Part shown: positions 1-11,445 of the stretch, piece by piece
Layout: each line of letters opens with the position of its first letter
Position numbering within the stretch: position 1 is the first letter of the stretch
From: Mariannaea sp. PMI_226
Lineage: Eukaryota > Ascomycota > Sordariomycetes > Hypocreales > Nectriaceae
Direction of reading: 5' to 3'
NCBI GenBank assembly: GCA_024336345.1
Contig: JANFOG010000007.1
Coordinates: 248,001 to 312,000, forward strand
DNA length: 64,000 bases
The notes under the pieces: model-generated
The model's database searches: none
Seen by the model: only the letters and a program-made list of their open reading frames with translations
What the model was told of the DNA's origin: nothing
Program-made: the position numbers and the translations under genes

Positions 1-1
1 G

Positions 2-559
2 TCTGCCGGCGTTGTTCCTCCCAAAATCAGTAACGCTTCTGTCGGTATTGAGTCGCAAACATGGTCTCGCCAGAGCCCTAGCATGAACTTCCCCAACATG
101 GGCCTTCTCCACGATGCATACACGCAACACACCACCATCCAATCCAAGACACCTGTGCAAGCCTCATGGGAGCCAAACACCATGAAGAAGGAGGATGCTG
201 AGTCTGTGTCGGAGCCTGCCACCTCGCACACAGCAACTGTAGAGATCCCATTCACAATCCCCATGTCTAAGAAGATGTGGGTTCCAACATTCCACAACTG
301 CCTGATCTCCAGAACTTACAAGCTGAACGTCAACCTCGATGTGGGTAACACGACTCTTCGCTTCAACATCCCCCTCCAGATCTCCATGGAGACCTTGGAC
401 CTTCCAATGGCGACGGCAATGGGTGACTGGACCACAGGAAGCTTTGACGTGGAGCAAATCTGGCCAGAGGAGAATGAAACATATTCACGCCGCGCCAACA
501 GCCTGCGAAAAATAAGGGCATTGGGGGCAGCAGATACTTTGCCTGATTACCATGCCTGA
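2..559 (+). CDS. Arrestin-like protein, C-terminal part (5' end outside the window)
   Basis: The frame is open from base 2 to the TGA at 557-559, so the window holds the last ~185 codons of a gene that starts upstream; the Met at 83 is internal. The visible part has a run of alternating beta-strands (IPFTIPM, CLISRTYKLNVNLDV, TTLRFNIPLQI) that resembles the C-terminal arrestin fold of fungal alpha-arrestin/Bul1-type ubiquitin-ligase adaptors, which recruit Rsp5-type ligases to plasma-membrane transporters. No PPxY motif is visible in this fragment. The last 40 residues (after LPMATAMGDW) are acidic and probably disordered. The assignment rests on strand pattern only, so another beta-sandwich protein is possible. 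An A-rich tract at about 572-590 lies just after the stop. Confidence 0.55.
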   Translation, partial: SAGVVPPKISNASVGIESQTWSRQSPSMNFPNMGLLHDAYTQHTTIQSKTPVQASWEPNTMKKEDAESVSEPATSHTATVEIPFTIPMSKKMWVPTFHNCLISRTYKLNVNLDVGNTTLRFNIPLQISMETLDLPMATAMGDWTTGSFDVEQIWPEENETYSRRANSLRKIRALGAADTLPDYHA

Positions 560-1712
560 GAAGCGAGAAAAACAGAAAAAGAAAAAAAAAAGCAGCCGAC
601 GAGAATTTCCTTTGTTCATATACCACACACGATACAATTTTCATAGCGTTTGGAGCGGAAAAGAATTGGGTTTCAGCATAAGGAAATGGATAGACTAGAG
701 ACGACTTGGGGTTCCATAAAGATTTAGCACTCATTTGGTAATATTATATAATGACAATACCATAATTTCGAAATAACAAGTTGCGGCCTTTTGCATTGAG
801 TACACAGGTGAATGGTCTGACCTCCTATAGGTGTGATAGCATAGCATGACTCAGTTAACTGAGCCTATCCGAGCCTGACTGACGTCGCCTACAGTTGAAT
901 TGAGCTGACCTGGCTGATTGGTGAGTTAGCCTGACCTAAAATAATCCATCCGGATTTGGTTCCTCAATTCATTTCTCCAAAGGGATATTTTGTGAGACAG
1001 ATTACAGAAGATATATATGTTCTGCAATTATAAAAGCAGAGTTAACCAGATGGCAGGTAAATGAGCTGCTAATACGGGTTCTGTTTCTCAGTTGAATGAA
1101 TTGTGCAGATGACCTGGCCAGATTATCTACAGTTGCGGCTCATGATAGCTGTTAACCGTGTCTACCTCTTTTTTTTTCAAAATACACAAACGAGCTGGAC
1201 TATGAGAGCTAAACCTATGAAATGGAGAGTATTTGTTACCGACTTGAGGCCCCATTACGTGGGCAGTAAAAGGGACAATACGTGGATATACAAGAGTTGA
1301 CTGGAATTGGCCGGCGCAAGTCACACCATCATGGTTTTTTGTCACTTTGGAGGTTCAATGCACTATAAGTTTTAGTCCTTCTGTGACTCTAGCCGAGCTT
1401 TATTGTCATTATTGTATTATGTACAAATGAGCCCTACACGGATCCTATATCCTGCGAAGGGCTTCATCAAAAGTTTGGAGTCAGTTGACTAAGATAAACT
1501 TGAGTCTTGGGTGACAGTATCGGCTAGGAAAATGTGGGCTAGGTAAGGACTTCCCAAGTTGTCTATCCATTGTATCATCGCAGATTTATATATTAAGAAA
1601 ACTTGTGTAGACTTCAGATGTCAACGAAACATCATGAGCAAATTCGTATGCTTGAATGTGGAAAAAAAAAGAAAGCAAATTGGTGTCTATCGCAATAGGA
1701 CAGTTATCGAAT
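560..1712. other. Intergenic region, convergent 3' ends
   Basis: Lies between the 3' ends of the arrestin-like gene and the secreted PAN/apple protein gene. It is AT-rich with repeated short CTGA/GAGCTGAC-like words at about 845-935 (tgactcagttaactgagcc, cctgactgacg, gagctgacctggctg). No reading frame looks like protein and no RNA gene is recognised. Confidence 0.6.
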
Positions 1713-2882
1713 CTATACAGCGGTTGTCCAAGTTGGGCGGGGGGCAATCTCAAGAGTGGACCCCAACTGTGGTTGAGGCAGACCACGAGCATGAGCACCG
1801 CCATCGCAGCAGCCCATGCAGGCCTTGTCGAACCAGATGGTGTCAGAGTTCGCGTTGGGCGAGAAGTAGCCAGCTGACATCTTGGACCCCACGTAATAGC
1901 ACTGAGTCTCCTTGGCGCTGAAGCCGAACGAGACACAGGCCGCCTGGGCGTGGCATAGCCACGCGCAAACCTCGGCGGAGCTCTGCTGAGGGCCGTTGCT
2001 GGACGAGCTGGCCCAGTATGGGACGCCGATGATGTTGCCAGCGGCCGCGCAGATGCTGTCGCCGGCCGGAGGGGTGACGGACTGGCAGGTCCCGGAGGGG
2101 ATACCGCCGGCGCAGTAGTCAGTGCTGGTAGATGGGACACTAGATGTAGCTGTTCCACTGCTGGGGACGCTGGTAGTAGGTCCAGTCACCTCGGAAATGT
2201 AAGACAGCGAGATGTTGTCAACGTCGCTGGGGTCGACTTGGTTGGACATGAAGATCTGATCGATGAGGACCTTGGCATGGCCGTTCTGACCACAGTTGAG
2301 GGCAAATCTCACCAGGCCGCTGGAGGTCTCGACGGGAGTCTGCTGGATAAACTCGCGCCACTGGTAGTTGCTGCCTGAGTCGCTGGTCATGGGGAAGGGG
2401 TTCGTGGAGGCGAAGATGTGGTCACCGTAGTAGGCATCGATCTGGCAAGTGTTTGGCTGGTCATTCTCGACAATAGCGTAGAAGAAGCGGACGGTGTAGA
2501 GGCTCGTGACATCGAGGCCCGTAAGGAGCTGCTCGATCATGGCGTTCCAATCTGTAGTCTGTCGCTTGGAAACGGCATTGGTTGGCTCCGCGTCCCTCGA
2601 GTCCATGATAACGCACCCGATTTCCTGGCTTCCATCTCCCTGGTATCCCTGGCCCTGCACCAGTCTGCAGTTTCCGTCGCTGTCGAAGCCATGGATGTCA
2701 TTGCGGTATTTGGGGTCGGCAGCCGCAAAGTTGCCGCCAGCGAGGAGGTTGGTGACAATCACAGGAGGGCGAGTAGTGGTTGGTTGAGATGAGGTTGTTT
2801 GCGATGGGCCGCAACGTCCAGCTGCAACACGGTCAACAACGCCGGCAAGAGCCAAGGCGGCGTAAATTGGGAATGAGCGCAT
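1713..2882 (-). CDS. Secreted protein with a beta-sandwich (CBM-like) domain and a C-terminal PAN/apple-like Cys domain
   Basis: A 389-residue single-exon product. The Met at 2882 is chosen over an upstream in-frame Met at 3080 because it opens a clear signal peptide (MRSFPIYAALALAGVVDRVAA). After a Thr/Ser-rich linker, residues ~45-230 form a beta-rich domain (LLAGGNF; VRFFYAIV; CQIDAYYGDHIF; VRFALNCG; VLIDQIFM) like the galactose-binding/CBM-like domains of fungal secreted proteins. A second S/T-rich linker (about 245-265) leads to a Cys-rich module (CAWLCHAQAACVSFGF, then CYYVG and CMGCC) with the spacing of PAN/apple folds. The likely role is carbohydrate or protein binding outside the cell or in the wall. 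No catalytic motif is visible. No intron is needed. Confidence 0.8.
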   Translation of the reverse strand: MRSFPIYAALALAGVVDRVAAGRCGPSQTTSSQPTTTRPPVIVTNLLAGGNFAAADPKYRNDIHGFDSDGNCRLVQGQGYQGDGSQEIGCVIMDSRDAEPTNAVSKRQTTDWNAMIEQLLTGLDVTSLYTVRFFYAIVENDQPNTCQIDAYYGDHIFASTNPFPMTSDSGSNYQWREFIQQTPVETSSGLVRFALNCGQNGHAKVLIDQIFMSNQVDPSDVDNISLSYISEVTGPTTSVPSSGTATSSVPSTSTDYCAGGIPSGTCQSVTPPAGDSICAAAGNIIGVPYWASSSSNGPQQSSAEVCAWLCHAQAACVSFGFSAKETQCYYVGSKMSAGYFSPNANSDTIWFDKACMGCCDGGAHARGLPQPQLGSTLEIAPRPTWTTAV

Positions 2883-5547
2883 GGTAAAGAACGGCGCGAG
2901 AACTATGAATGGGATCAGGAGACACAGGGAACGACACAATCGACTTTCAAGAATAGGATCAGTAACTAGATAATATATAAAGGACTGGCGTTCCTCAAGC
3001 GAAACGCCACTTCCGCCGCCTCTTCCGCACGCCACCGTTTTTTTTCTTTTCTCCATTATTAGCCCAGGAACAATCTTCACGACATATCCATAAACCTGGG
3101 ACCCTATTCGGGGGAGCGTTGAGAGGTGAAAGTGTCCATTCAGCTGGCGTTTTGCAAGTCTGGGGGTCCCATCTGGGTAAAGGCGCCAGCACCAAATGAG
3201 CCTGGGCAGCCGAGACTATTGGAAAATAAAAATGGTTCGAGAGCAAATGGGCTGGCCCTGGTGTTGATGTCTACCTAATAAAAGAAGCGTCACCTGCAAC
3301 CCCCTTGAATTCGCGGAAAGTCCCCTGAAAGACACAAATTCAGGAGTTTGTATTCGTCCTGGGTGTGTTCTTCAGTTCTTTCCAATGGGTTGTGGTATCT
3401 CGCTGTGAGAGAAGATTCCAAGGCCGTCACTGAAAGGGTGAATATGCGGCGATTGCAGCTCGAACACAGTACGATCGCCAGCACGCGCGGCCTACTGACA
3501 GAATTATGCACCTCCTGAGCCTAGTTTATCCGATAGTATTATTATTGACAGTCATTATGGGCGGCTCCAGTTGGCCCACCATCAAGGTTAGAGTCAATAG
3601 TTAAAATCCATTTTAGACCAACTGGGAAATAATAAAGCTCGCCCTGACCATGCAGAAATCCAATGGTTCCGTTTCGCCAATAAACAATATAATAGCCCTC
3701 GACCCAGTTTCTAGCAACTCTGCACACGCATGTGCATATCTATTACATCCCCTAAACAAGCAGCGTGTTGCAGCAAGTCAGGGGAAAAAAAATTGACACC
3801 CTCAACCTGTTGAGTTTCTATAATAACAATGTGAAGATAATATGCATGTGCTAGAGGCACTTGTAAAATACACATTATAATTTGCAGGGTTGTGAGTTTC
3901 GCCGCAGCACTCAAGGAATGCTTTTATTATGCGAATCAGCCCATCTTTGGCACTAAAATTTCGTCCTGGGGATCATCGTTATTGGCCAATAAACGATGAC
4001 ATTCTCATCAATTTACGTCTTCCTAGTTAACGTTTTCCCACGAGATTCTTTGAGACGGCTAGGACTAGTCGTCATATTCAGTGTGACAACTGTCTCTAAA
4101 TTTAACTCTTTTTTGAGTACTACTTACTTTTGCCCAAAAAATCTTGTCCTGCTTCAATACAGGACGTTAACGCCCAGCTCCATCCATCATAGTCTAAGGC
4201 GTCACTGCAATCGACTGGAATGCGTTGTAAACGCCAAACCAGCTATACATGACGATTTCGATTCTCCTTTTGCCGTAGGCATCTCTGTACATTTTGAACT
4301 CTTGACGTGTAAACGCGAGTTACTTCATCTTTGGAAAAATTGTGTAAACTGAAGAATTAAGAAAACTTGTTTCCAGGAAAGCTTGTCACCAAAGCATTCA
4401 CGTTTCTCATAGTCCATCCTTTTAGGTGTGCTAAGGCAACATGGCCGTACTCGCCCCCACACCCGCACCTTTTATTATGGCTTTTTGTGACAAAGTAGAG
4501 ATCAATGCGAACAATGCCTATTGTAACATATCAGAGTGAAGTCATGCGAGGTAGTAGTGAAGATCATGCACTTTCACGATAGGTTACTCTTCATGTGAAT
4601 TTAAGTAGTTGTGTTACTTTTCTTTCTTATTGGACGATATCTCTCTGTTCGGTACCCAAATGTTGCCTTAGCACACTCAAAGATCTAAGAACATGGTGCT
4701 GTGGACAGGATCAGACTCAAAATTTCGGCCCACAGATACGATTAGTGAAGTGCCCCCCCGCTGGTAATTCTCGAGTGGTATGGGTAGTTCGTCATGATTC
4801 TCGGAATAAATGTTGATATCTCGTCATCGATGGCTCCATACACAAGCCCCGACGACTCCATCGAGACGTTGGGCTACCGAAATGGATAAGCTTAGAGCGG
4901 GCCGCAACCTCAGTCATTCATTTGCACAAGCATCGTGGTGCTTCGTGGTTGGAGAGAAGGATGCACAAGCGCTTCAACTCAGCCCTCTCGCGCCGCAGCT
5001 CTTTGCCCTATTGTGCAATTTGATCAGCGCAGAGTAGGGCCAGCTCAACCGAAACGAGATGTGGAGTCGCGAAGTAGTATTGGATCGGCAACGACAATCC
5101 ATTGCAGAAGCTGGTTTCGAAACTGCCGTGTACCCAAGACGGCAGTGCGCCATGCTTATGTGTTTGCGAATGATGTTCGCTACCCGCAGCCGCGTATCAA
5201 CCCTGAAAACACCAAAGTTCGTGAATAGTTGTGTCAATAGCATGGACGGAATGCGCTGTGACTCCATGTCGATCCATCGGCGCTCAGCAGTCTCATCTAT
5301 TCTGCCAGGTTATTCCATCAGCGGCGCAATCACAGCAAATCATCGAACACAATAAATGACGTCTTGTGCGGCGATCTGGCGTACTTGAGAATGTTCTCCA
5401 TGGCTTAATATTCTACATATCGTAGAGCACAGGATTTTGCAACGATCCCAGCAAAAAGTATTTAAGGCCGTTGACGAGCTCACGTTGCCCTCACACTCCA
5501 CACTATCCAATCTCCATGTTTAGGTGATAATTATAGGTTAATACAAC
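2883..5547. other. Intergenic region (2.7 kb) with a possible MITE
   Basis: Upstream of both flanking genes, which diverge from it. Small open frames exist (for example near 3996-4352 and 4974-5355) but none shows family resemblance, codon regularity or plausible splicing. The middle part is AT-rich. It contains the inverted-repeat pair listed separately at 4426-4676. Confidence 0.6.
4426..4676. repeat. 17-bp perfect inverted repeat bounding a ~250-bp segment (MITE-like)
   Basis: The word gtgtgctaaggcaacat at 4426-4442 recurs as its exact reverse complement at 4660-4676. The enclosed ~217 bp carries no gene. Short TIRs around a non-coding AT-rich segment of this size fit a miniature inverted-repeat transposable element. 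No clear target-site duplication is seen at the two edges (cttttag on the left, tcaaaga on the right), so a decayed element or a chance hairpin cannot be excluded. Confidence 0.4.
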
Positions 5548-8500
5548 ATGTCCGAAATCGACGAATTCATCAACAACAAAGAGTTCCAGATCCAATTCGA
5601 AGGAACGTTCGATGAGGACAAACAAGATGGCGGTACCCACGTCACCATCCCTTCTACGGAACTGACACCCAAAGGGGAAAAGAAGAAGTCCGAGATAACA
5701 CTCAAAGAGCTTCGGAAGCTCAGAAAACTGTATTATCTGATTTCTACCCTACTTTCAGATGGATTTATGATGCTAAGACATGTCAAGTTCATCGAAACAT
5801 CTCTTTTGCCTTGAAGGAGGAAATCCAGTCAACAATGACACGAAATTAGGATACTATCTAACACTGACTCCAAATGTATGTTATCTCTCTAATACGGGAC
5901 CCAAATATTTTGGCTAATTCGTCATTGGTTCTAACCTTGTGCAGAATGTCAAAGCCCTAGAATATATCTCTGCTCCTCTGACGGCAGAGTCTGAAGAAGA
6001 CTCTACGACCGCTTCAAAGGATGACAAGACCGCGAATGGAGTCAACGGGGCGAGTAACGGCGAAACTAAAACAGCCACAGTTAACGGAAAAGAAGATGGC
6101 AAGCAAGAACATCAGAAAGGTTCAGCAGGCTCAGTCAAAAAGCGTGTTCCAGTTTTGACACTGTACTTTACACACAAATCTCGGCGTCCTGACCCAGAAG
6201 AGCTCAAAGCACGCCAAAAGTGGGCTGAAGATAACCAAGTTCCACGCGGTTTCAAGGTCAGTAAGGCAACTCGGGTAGAGATCAGCGGTGATAGTAACTC
6301 AAGGATACAAAACAGGACACCTCGGGTGACAAAGGACAGTTAGGTGCCCTGTCTGATCTGCACGGCAAGGCATTGTTGGACCCAAGCGCCTACGCCGCCA
6401 ACGCAAGCAGCCGACCAGCGTCGTACGTGTGATACCAACCGGGAATGCACAGTGCTCTGATATTTTCATAGGCAGCCCTCTGAGATGACCGACGCGCAAT
6501 GGAGCTCAGTCTTTAGAATGAATCGTCTCTCGCATGGTGTCTACTTTAGCGGAACTACTGTCAAATCTGCCCGCTACCCTGGTACGTTTCCTATTGTTCT
6601 CCCCCCAGCACCACGTTGGTATTCCTTTCTTGCCCAAAATCGGCGCATTAACTGATGGCTCTCTCGCACAGCCTTCAAGATTAAGCGGGTAGATCAACCT
6701 TTCGACCCATCCAAAGAAAAGAATGACGCCGCGAACAAAAAGAAGAGTGATAAATCTGATGACGATTCGGATTCAGAGGGCTCTGACAATCGCCTTCAGG
6801 ATGAACGAGTGAGTACCCAAAGTGGCGGCATTCTTTCCCACACTTAGAGATTTTCAATGAAAGTCGACTAACGGAACCTTCAGATTCCAATCTTCAGCGT
6901 TTGCGATCGTTCATTTATAAAGGTGGAGGAATCCGCCTCCGAGCTGAAAACCACTCTCCTTGAATACGGATTCGACAACTGGTCGGCTGAGGCCACGATG
7001 TACGTTGAATATGACACTCGGTTTCCGCATTTCAAAGCAATGATAAAAGTAGCTAAAAAGTCTCGTAACTGTAGTTCAGGCGGCTTCGGTGGCTTTTCAG
7101 CCTCGGCGAACGCGAGTTACGAACAGGAGAAGAGCAGTACAACCGGCACCAACTACGGCCACACCAGGAGGGATTTAGTTGCCACCTACAATGCAAGTTG
7201 GCACCTACCCGAAATTATTGCTGCGTAATATAGCTGACGTCTTCTCAGTTTCCTCGTGTGGAGCTGTACCTTGACGAGACTTCCTTGGAGTTGACTAACC
7301 ACTGCAGAGATCGGTTGCAAGAGCTTCAAGAGCTTCAGGCTCAACAACACCCGGCCACCAGAGAGCGCCTCGCGGACTTTTACCATGACTACGGTAAATT
7401 CTACCCCTTGTATCGGGAACTAGGATGGAGTTCTCATGTCGAGCTTTACGCCAAAGTACTGATGCTATACTAGGCCAGCTATTTTCCAGCAGAGTTCTGC
7501 TTGGAGGCAGACTTCACAGCACGCGTACAATCGAAACAACCTCCACGACGACTCTAGACCAGCAGAAATCGAAGATGAAGGCCTCTGCGGGCGCTTCTTT
7601 CTCCTCCTCTTACGCCTCTGGATCAGTGAAGGGTTCATATGAGAAGCAAAGCGAGACCACAAATGAGAAGACAGAAGGTAGATCAAATGACGAGATGTCA
7701 TGGGAAGCTACGGGTGGTGACACGACCCTAGCATCAAAGTAAGTACTCATGGCGCACGGTAAATTATTGGCCTTAAGAAGATGATAATCAAACTGATCAC
7801 GGTTTCATGCAAGTCCTGCCATGTGGTGTTCGACTGTCAAGACCTACATGAACTGGCGAGCTCTTCGGGTTAGTATTATTTCAATCCTGATCTTGATAGC
7901 CCAAAGTCGCTCTGTTATTTCAGTGATACTGACCTCACATCAATAAATAGTACTCCGACACAACATCGCTCGCCTCCATGATCTCCAAAGTCGACCAAGA
8001 AAACTTTGCCAAAATCCACAAGACGTTCCGCGGCATTGAATACCCAGCATTAGTGACCTTTGGCAGCCCCAAGTTCTCGTCGGGAACTCCTCTTGCGCTC
8101 GCATCAATGAAACGGGGCCATATCGCCATCTATTACCAGGACGCCAGCGGCTTGATTTGGGAGTCTGAGCCGACTTTCTCGAGCGACGAATGGAAAGCCC
8201 GCAGCTGGACGAAGAGGCAGATGTTCCGAGCTCGGCCCGGGTCTGCCATGGCAGTGGTAAACAATCCTTACAAGGATGACAAGGGAGCTGATAAAAATGT
8301 GAGGGGCGATGAAAAGGTTCCTCATTCTTAGGAAAGTTATGCTAACCATGTCCTACTTATAGTACGAACGCCTCATCTATGTTGGCCTAGACAACATCGT
8401 CAAAGATGTAATCTGGGATACAGCCGATCCTAAGTGGGTGCCTGGAACTCTGCATGAGCTCGGAGTGACAGTTCCCAACGGCAGCAAGATAGCTGCCACC

Positions 8501-9260
8501 TCATGGGGAGAACGTAAATCGGCCAGTGTACGAGTCTTTTACCAAAACGAGGATCACGGAATCTGCGTCATCAGCTACCCAGTAGATCACGACAGTAGTT
8601 GGTATCTGGAGCCACACCCTCTCACCGATGAAGTACGCCCGGGAACATGGTTGGCAGCTGGCCATCGCATTACAGGCCATCTGAAGCGAAGTGTTCCATT
8701 TGTGTATTTCTCAACCAAGGATCAAACGACCACGCTTGAAAAGTACAAGATCCACGTCTTGCACGAAGATGGTATCAACGCCAACCGCTGGTATGGTAAG
8801 TACAACCAAACAATTACCCAAATTTCTTTTGTTTTTGTCAAATATTGATCATAACACACGTCTAGGACAAGAAATACCGAACATCAGACTTGGGCCCTCC
8901 GACAAGCTTTGCACAGTAAACAACAACGACGCCGCGTCTAGCCTCGGGGATGGACAATTCTACGCTATAGAAAACACGCGCAACCCCTTGCAAAAGATGA
9001 TCACCATCCACAAGCTAGGCGACAAATTCCAGAGCGAAGAGGTCCATCGAAGGCTCACGAAAGGAAATCCTATAGTCTCATCGATTGCGACAACAATTCA
9101 CAATGGTCGAACCTATGTTGTCTTTGTCTATGCGGACGCTACCTACAACAACTTGATGCTCGGAGTCATCAGATCTGCTTCGCCTCCAGACAAGAGTCGT
9201 TGGACGACTGAGCAGGCCATCTTCCCCGTTGACGAACAGCAGGGACATAGCCTGATTTAA
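5548..9260 (+). CDS. MACPF-like domain protein with C-terminal fucose-lectin-like beta-propeller
   Basis: A 13-exon gene predicted to encode about 961 residues. Exons: 5548-5729, 5788-5875, 5945-6256, 6316-6422, 6472-6581, 6672-6808, 6884-7192, 7249-7393, 7474-7738, 7814-7868, 7951-8298, 8363-8795, 8866-9260; every junction keeps frame. Residues ~1-230 are a variable N-terminal region with a Lys/Asp/Ser-rich insert. Residues ~235-570 resemble the fungal MACPF-like (perforin-type) fold, with a Gly/Ser-rich strand-turn segment (GGFGGFSASANASY), YNFPRVELYLDE, and a late NPAMWCSTV..NWRAL block. Residues ~590-961 repeat a blade motif (IAIYYQD, VRVFYQNED) typical of the six-bladed fucose-specific fungal lectins. 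There is no signal peptide. By analogy it could be a membrane-inserting protein steered by glycan binding, but activity is not shown. The intron after 7192 is GC-AG (GCAAGT). Intron 1 is the least certain. Confidence 0.72.
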
Positions 9261-9688
9261 GTTATCGGCCCCGGTTCCAGGTCAGTGTTTTTTTTTTTTG
9301 GGATAGTCAGAGTTCGATCTCATCAGGATTAGGCATTGCAGTGGAACAAAGAATTTATCTTGGTTGGTGTTGGGCGGCGAAGTTTGGAGAGTGGAATTGG
9401 TCACTGTCAAAGTGCAGTTTTCTGGGTATGGGTTCAGATTGATGCGATTGACTCAGATATCGGCAGCTAAGTTTAAGTTGCTAAGCTACCTAGATGCATT
9501 TTGAGCCGTAGGCTATTACACGACCCTGTTTCTCCCCGTGATACCATCATGCAATGTTCTCTAGAGTTGGTGGGGCCATTGCCTTAGCCCAACAACGACG
9601 TAACACCTCTTTTTGACCTGTTACTCACACAAAACAAGCCGTAACTTGGCAGGAGAGGTGGATTTACAGCGATTTATCGGAAACGATG
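9261..9688. other. Short intergenic region between convergent genes
   Basis: Holds the 3' flank of the MACPF-like gene, including a T-run (tttttttttttgg) at about 9289-9301, and the 3' flank of the kinase-like gene. Nothing else is recognised. Confidence 0.6.
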
Positions 9689-10591
9689 TTATGCTGAGCA
9701 GTAAGGGCTTTCTGGGCTAGGCTCTGAGTTGATATCGGCTTGCACGTTCTGGATCTGTGGTTCGTCGAGGATTACTCTTCCGCCCTGGAAAGTCGTGCTC
9801 TCTAAGTTACTCTTGAGGGCGCTCATCTCATCCTCAAGCTCCTGGGGCGAACAGTCTTTCTTCGCCGTCTCAAAGTCCACCAATACGACCTCCTGGTCAT
9901 CCCGCACAAGGAAGTTGTACTTGTTGGTATCGCCGAGCTTGATGCCGAGCTCATGCAGACGACTCAAAGCCTTGCTGCAGCCGTCCAGGTCATCTGGCCT
10001 AGCGGCTCTGGCGCCTTCTAACCACTCTGTAACGAAGCCAATCACACGTCCATCTTTGCACTCAGTAAGATGGCCTAGAAACCTTGGGCCGACGCCGCTG
10101 TTACTAATCCATTGGTAGGCGGTGGTCTCAATTTCAATGAAGGGGACTTCCCAATGCCAAACCGCAAATTTGAGGAGGACAGGTTTACCGTCGTTGAGTT
10201 CGGGATGTGTTGAGACCCGGACTCGTTGATTTATTCGTTCTTTTTGAGTAAAGTCCAGTTCGTGGAACTTCAAAGGATGCCAAATATTCTTGACCTCAGG
10301 AAACTGTACGCTCTCGGTCTTGACGAAGGTGGCCTTCTCTGACTCAGAATCTCTGGCTAAATGGCCGGTGTTCCAGTCACTAGTTGGAAATGCCGGCATG
10401 AGTTCCTGAAGCAGGACGGGCTCGAAGAGGCGATCATTCTCGTCCCCGAGAAAGGTCCCTGGCGCCGTGGTGATGTACTTGATATGCTGCCCATCAATCA
10501 GGAAGCGGTAGTCACTGTCGTCTGTGTCATCTCCATCTAGAAGACATGCGAGAAGCCGGACGTTGGCGTTGTTGTGTTGAATTGTAGTCAT
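9689..10591 (-). CDS. Small protein kinase-like protein
   Basis: A 300-residue single-exon product. The Met at 10591 (MTTIQHNN) is preferred to one at 10786, whose extension is Pro/Phe-rich and looks like leader. The first ~130 residues are a fungus-specific region. The remainder is a compact kinase-like fold: VLLKFAVWHWE (putative beta3 with Lys), an acidic alphaC (IEIETTAYQWI), a hinge-like VIGFVTEWLEG, a catalytic-loop-like LGIKLGDTNKYNFLV in which D..K..N are all present, and VVLVDFETA in the DFG position (DFE). It resembles the short fungal RIO/aminoglycoside-phosphotransferase-like kinases often annotated only as hypothetical. Because the loop Asp and Asn are kept, activity is possible. 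It ends tail-to-tail with the MACPF-like gene. Confidence 0.75.
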   Translation of the reverse strand: MTTIQHNNANVRLLACLLDGDDTDDSDYRFLIDGQHIKYITTAPGTFLGDENDRLFEPVLLQELMPAFPTSDWNTGHLARDSESEKATFVKTESVQFPEVKNIWHPLKFHELDFTQKERINQRVRVSTHPELNDGKPVLLKFAVWHWEVPFIEIETTAYQWISNSGVGPRFLGHLTECKDGRVIGFVTEWLEGARAARPDDLDGCSKALSRLHELGIKLGDTNKYNFLVRDDQEVVLVDFETAKKDCSPQELEDEMSALKSNLESTTFQGGRVILDEPQIQNVQADINSEPSPESPYCSA

Positions 10592-11445
10592 CGTAAAGAG
10601 AACCACAGCTGATAAGGCACAAGGCGGCTGTGGGGTCGGGAAAAAGGTACTCAGAATTTCAAACGGTGGCTCTATGAAGCAGATCTTCTCGAGGTATCGT
10701 GAGTGAACAGGGCGGGCCAAGAACTGAAAGGTCGGCCGTGGTGGAAGATGAAAATACGGGTGAGCCAAAAGTGTGAGACGAGACAAACTCTGAATAGCTG
10801 AGCAGTTCCGTGCTCAGTTAACGGCATAAGTTTGCACGGATAACTACCTTACCGACCTATGATAGCCTAATAAATTCCTGCACACGTGACAAAACTTAAC
10901 AGTTGAATCTGTTATCGTTCTTCAGGTTTGTCTAATCGGTTGGACGATAAGGAGGACCGCCCATAGTTTGCTCAATGTCCACCTGTTCCTATGGCTTTGT
11001 CCAGTCGACCGACGCGGAGTGTAGTTTGGACTTGCTGTTCGAGTGCTAATAGCTGGTTGCAAACGAATGTGTGCAATGGGTTACTCACCGGTAAGGAAGC
11101 GCGAAATATATTGTGACCGGCATAAGCATAAGAACTACGCAACAGAGCAAGCATCCTCATCAGCCCTCTAGTCTTAAGCTGAAGAACATCCTCTTTTTCT
11201 ACACTGCCGGATAAATACACAACCATTGACCAGGCCGAGCCGTCACCTCCGTCTCCCCAAACCTGCTGACTACTTTATCATACTGTTTTCTCAACTTTCT
11301 CTCCCAAAATACCGGGCTCGCCCTCCAAATATCGTTCCAAGGCTTCCAAAATAAGGTAAGTTGAAGTTGCTGACTGTGAAAGAGCTTCTATCTGCTATCG
11401 GCGGAGAGAGTTATGTGCTGACATTCATGCCCCAACTCAGACACT
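10592..11445. other. Intergenic region with a leader intron for the downstream small gene
   Basis: The segment serves as upstream flank for both divergent neighbours. A pyrimidine-rich stretch at about 11275-11330 looks like a transcript leader, and a well-formed intron (GTAAGT donor at 11356, gctgac branch, CAG acceptor at 11438-11440) ends five bases before the ATG at 11446. No other gene is recognised. Confidence 0.5.

Noticed and set aside
1713..3080. Longer start of the secreted protein at 3080
   Set aside because: The 66 extra residues are basic and would bury the signal peptide.
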